A stretch of DNA of 64,000 bases from Streptomyces liangshanensis (GTDB lineage Bacteria > Actinomycetota > Actinomycetes > Streptomycetales > Streptomycetaceae), in assembly GCF_011694815.1 (NCBI RefSeq), contig NZ_CP050177.1, positions 2,097,001 through 2,161,000 of the forward strand. The letters run 5' to 3'. The notes beneath the pieces are model-generated. The model was given only the letters and a program-made list of their open reading frames with translations, did no database searches and was not told the origin of the DNA. Both the position numbers and the translations under genes were made by a program. Shown here piece after piece: positions 62,436-64,000 of the stretch. Positions within the stretch are counted from its first letter, which is position 1. The number at the start of each line of letters is the position of its first letter.

Positions 62436-63995
62436 TCAGCCCATGAACTTCTTGAACTCGTCGGGGAGTTCGAAGTTCTTGTCGGGCTCGCCGGTCGGCA
62501 GGCCGAAGGCGTTGCCCGGGGACGACTCCCCCGACTCCCGCCGCGTCGCCGCCGCCTGCTCGTCCAGCTTGCGCTTCATCGGGTTGCCCGAGCGCTGCTT
62601 GCCCTTCGCGACCTTCTGCTTCTTCTTCGTACGGCCGGGACCGCCGCCCATCCCGGGAACGCCCGGCATCCCGGGCATCCCGCCGCCCTGCGCCATCTTC
62701 GACATCATCTTGCGCGCCTCGAAGAACCGCTCGACCAGGTTCTTGACCGCGCTGACCTCCACTCCGGAACCGCGCGCGATCCGCGCCCGGCGCGAGCCGT
62801 TGATGATGGTCGGCTCGTGACGCTCGCCCGGCGTCATCGACTTGATGATCGCGGCGGTACGGTCCACGTCCCGCTCGTCGATGTTGTTGATCTGGTCCTT
62901 GATCTGGCCCATGCCGGGGAGCATGCCGAGCAGCTTGGAGATGCTGCCCATCTTCCTGACCTGTTCCATCTGGGCGAGGAAGTCGTCCAGCGTGAAGTCC
63001 TTGCCGCCCTTGCTGCTCTGGAGCTTGGCGGCCATCTTCTCGGCCTCGGCCTGGCTGAACGTCTTCTCCGCCTGCTCGATCAGGGTGAGGAGGTCACCCA
63101 TGTCGAGGATGCGGGACGCCATCCGGTCCGGGTGGAACGCGTCGAACTCGTCGAGCTTCTCGCCGTTCGAGGCGAACATGATCTGCTTGCCGGTCACGTG
63201 CGCGATGGACAGCGCCGCACCACCGCGGGCGTCGCCGTCGAGCTTGGAGAGGACCACGCCGTCGAAGCCGACGCCGTCGCGGAACGCCTCGGCGGTGTTG
63301 ACCGCGTCCTGGCCGATCATCGCGTCGACGACGAAGAGCGTCTCGTCGGGGTTGACCGCGTCGCGGATGTCCGAGGCCTGCTTCATCAGCTCCTGGTCGA
63401 TGCCCAGGCGGCCGGCGGTGTCGACGACGACGATGTCGTACTGCCGCGAGCGGGCGTACTCGATCGAGTCCTTGGCGACCTTGACCGGGTCGCCGACCCC
63501 GTTGCCCGGCTCCGGGGCGTACACGGCGACGCCCGCGCGCTCGGCGACGACGGAGAGCTGGGTGACGGCGTTGGGGCGTTGGAGGTCACAGGCGACCAGC
63601 AGCGGGGAGTGGCCCTGGTTCTTGAGCCAGAGGCCGAGCTTTCCCGCGAGGGTGGTCTTACCGGCGCCCTGGAGGCCCGCGAGCATGATGACGGTGGGTG
63701 CCGTCTTGGCGAAGCGCAGCCGCCGGGTCTCACCGCCGAGGATGCCGACGAGCTCCTCGTTGACGATCTTGATGACCTGCTGGCTCGGGTTCAGCGCGCC
63801 CGAGACCTCGGCGCCGCTTGCCCGCTCCTTGACCTTGGCGATGAAGGCGCGCACGACGGGCAGGGCCACGTCGGCCTCGAGCAGCGCGATACGGATCTCG
63901 CGGGCCGTGGCGTCGATGTCCTCCGGGCTGAGGCGCCCTTTGCCCCGGAGGCTCTTGAATGTGGCTGCGAGGCGGTCGGAGAGAGTGTCGAACAC
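62436..63995 (-). CDS. ffh: Signal recognition particle protein Ffh
   Basis: A 519-residue SRP54 GTPase, complete from the GTG at 63995, five bases from the window end. N domain, then G domain with LAGLQGAGKTTLAGK, DTAGRLGIDQEL and SKLDGDARGGAALS; the M domain is Met/Gly-rich (GGGMPGMPGVPGMGGG). It guides membrane and secreted proteins to the Sec channel. The C-terminal tail with basic and acidic runs is usual in Streptomyces. Its upstream region lies outside the window, so regulation is not visible. Confidence 0.95.
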   Translation of the reverse strand: MFDTLSDRLAATFKSLRGKGRLSPEDIDATAREIRIALLEADVALPVVRAFIAKVKERASGAEVSGALNPSQQVIKIVNEELVGILGGETRRLRFAKTAPTVIMLAGLQGAGKTTLAGKLGLWLKNQGHSPLLVACDLQRPNAVTQLSVVAERAGVAVYAPEPGNGVGDPVKVAKDSIEYARSRQYDIVVVDTAGRLGIDQELMKQASDIRDAVNPDETLFVVDAMIGQDAVNTAEAFRDGVGFDGVVLSKLDGDARGGAALSIAHVTGKQIMFASNGEKLDEFDAFHPDRMASRILDMGDLLTLIEQAEKTFSQAEAEKMAAKLQSSKGGKDFTLDDFLAQMEQVRKMGSISKLLGMLPGMGQIKDQINNIDERDVDRTAAIIKSMTPGERHEPTIINGSRRARIARGSGVEVSAVKNLVERFFEARKMMSKMAQGGGMPGMPGVPGMGGGPGRTKKKQKVAKGKQRSGNPMKRKLDEQAAATRRESGESSPGNAFGLPTGEPDKNFELPDEFKKFMG

Positions 63996-64000
63996 GGTGG

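Noticed and set aside
657..63995. tRNA, rRNA, insertion sequence or prophage genes.
   Set aside because: None seen; no transposase motif, tRNA cloverleaf or phage structural gene was recognised by eye.

Overview
The window looks like a piece of a Streptomyces chromosome, or of a very close relative. G or C dominates third codon positions throughout. It carries the sporulation sigma factor whiG, a four-gene array of type I signal peptidases (sipW-Z), a DasR-type operator before a GH18 chitinase, and a gene order that matches my memory of the S. coelicolor core running from ffh through whiG, rpsB and rlmN to the polyamine and GABA genes. No rRNA, tRNA, CRISPR, prophage or insertion sequence was found.

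Left third (1-35.9 kb) is metabolic. A truncated GH64 beta-1,3-glucanase opens the window, followed by a large acyl-CoA dehydrogenase. Spread through the next 30 kb is a nitrogen and polyamine theme: an aldehyde dehydrogenase next to a PucR regulator, GABA transaminase (gabT), a PotD-PotA-PotB-PotC polyamine importer run followed by a PuuB-like oxidase, two aminobutyraldehyde-type dehydrogenases, an Lrp/AsnC regulator and a second omega-aminotransferase. Together they could take putrescine through gamma-aminobutyraldehyde and GABA to succinate; the glutamate-putrescine ligase step is not in the window. Between them lie a Tra-like ATPase, a PAP2 phosphatase, the chitinase, a NADAR protein, an amidohydrolase of the adenosine deaminase family that is probably an aminodeoxyfutalosine deaminase (menaquinone synthesis), a GDPD, a methyltransferase, a two-component system, a secreted serine hydrolase, an unusual ABC pair and a LOG-family protein.

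Middle (36-41.4 kb): a thiamine importer thiB-thiP-thiQ behind a TPP riboswitch with two further RNA hairpins, then rlmN.

Right third (41.5-64 kb) is conserved housekeeping, nearly all on the minus strand: rpsB-tsf-pyrH-frr-cdsA; a TetR regulator and whiG; dprA-comM-yraN; a DUF2469 gene; a NUDIX gene and sipZ-sipY-sipX-sipW; rplS, trmD-rimM, a KH protein and rpsP; a SprT-like metalloprotease candidate; a methyltransferase; and ffh, which runs to the window edge.

The most unusual structure is a family of intergenic repeat islands at 4330-4717, 35881-36122, 47006-47335 and 62250-62422. Each has copies of a ~23-bp unit in one orientation on its left and inverted copies on its right, around a partly shared core. 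Sixteen copies were located by eye. Three of the four islands fill the gap between convergent genes. The TPP riboswitch with its two hairpins and a perfect 34-bp hairpin operator at 8683-8716 are the next most striking signals.
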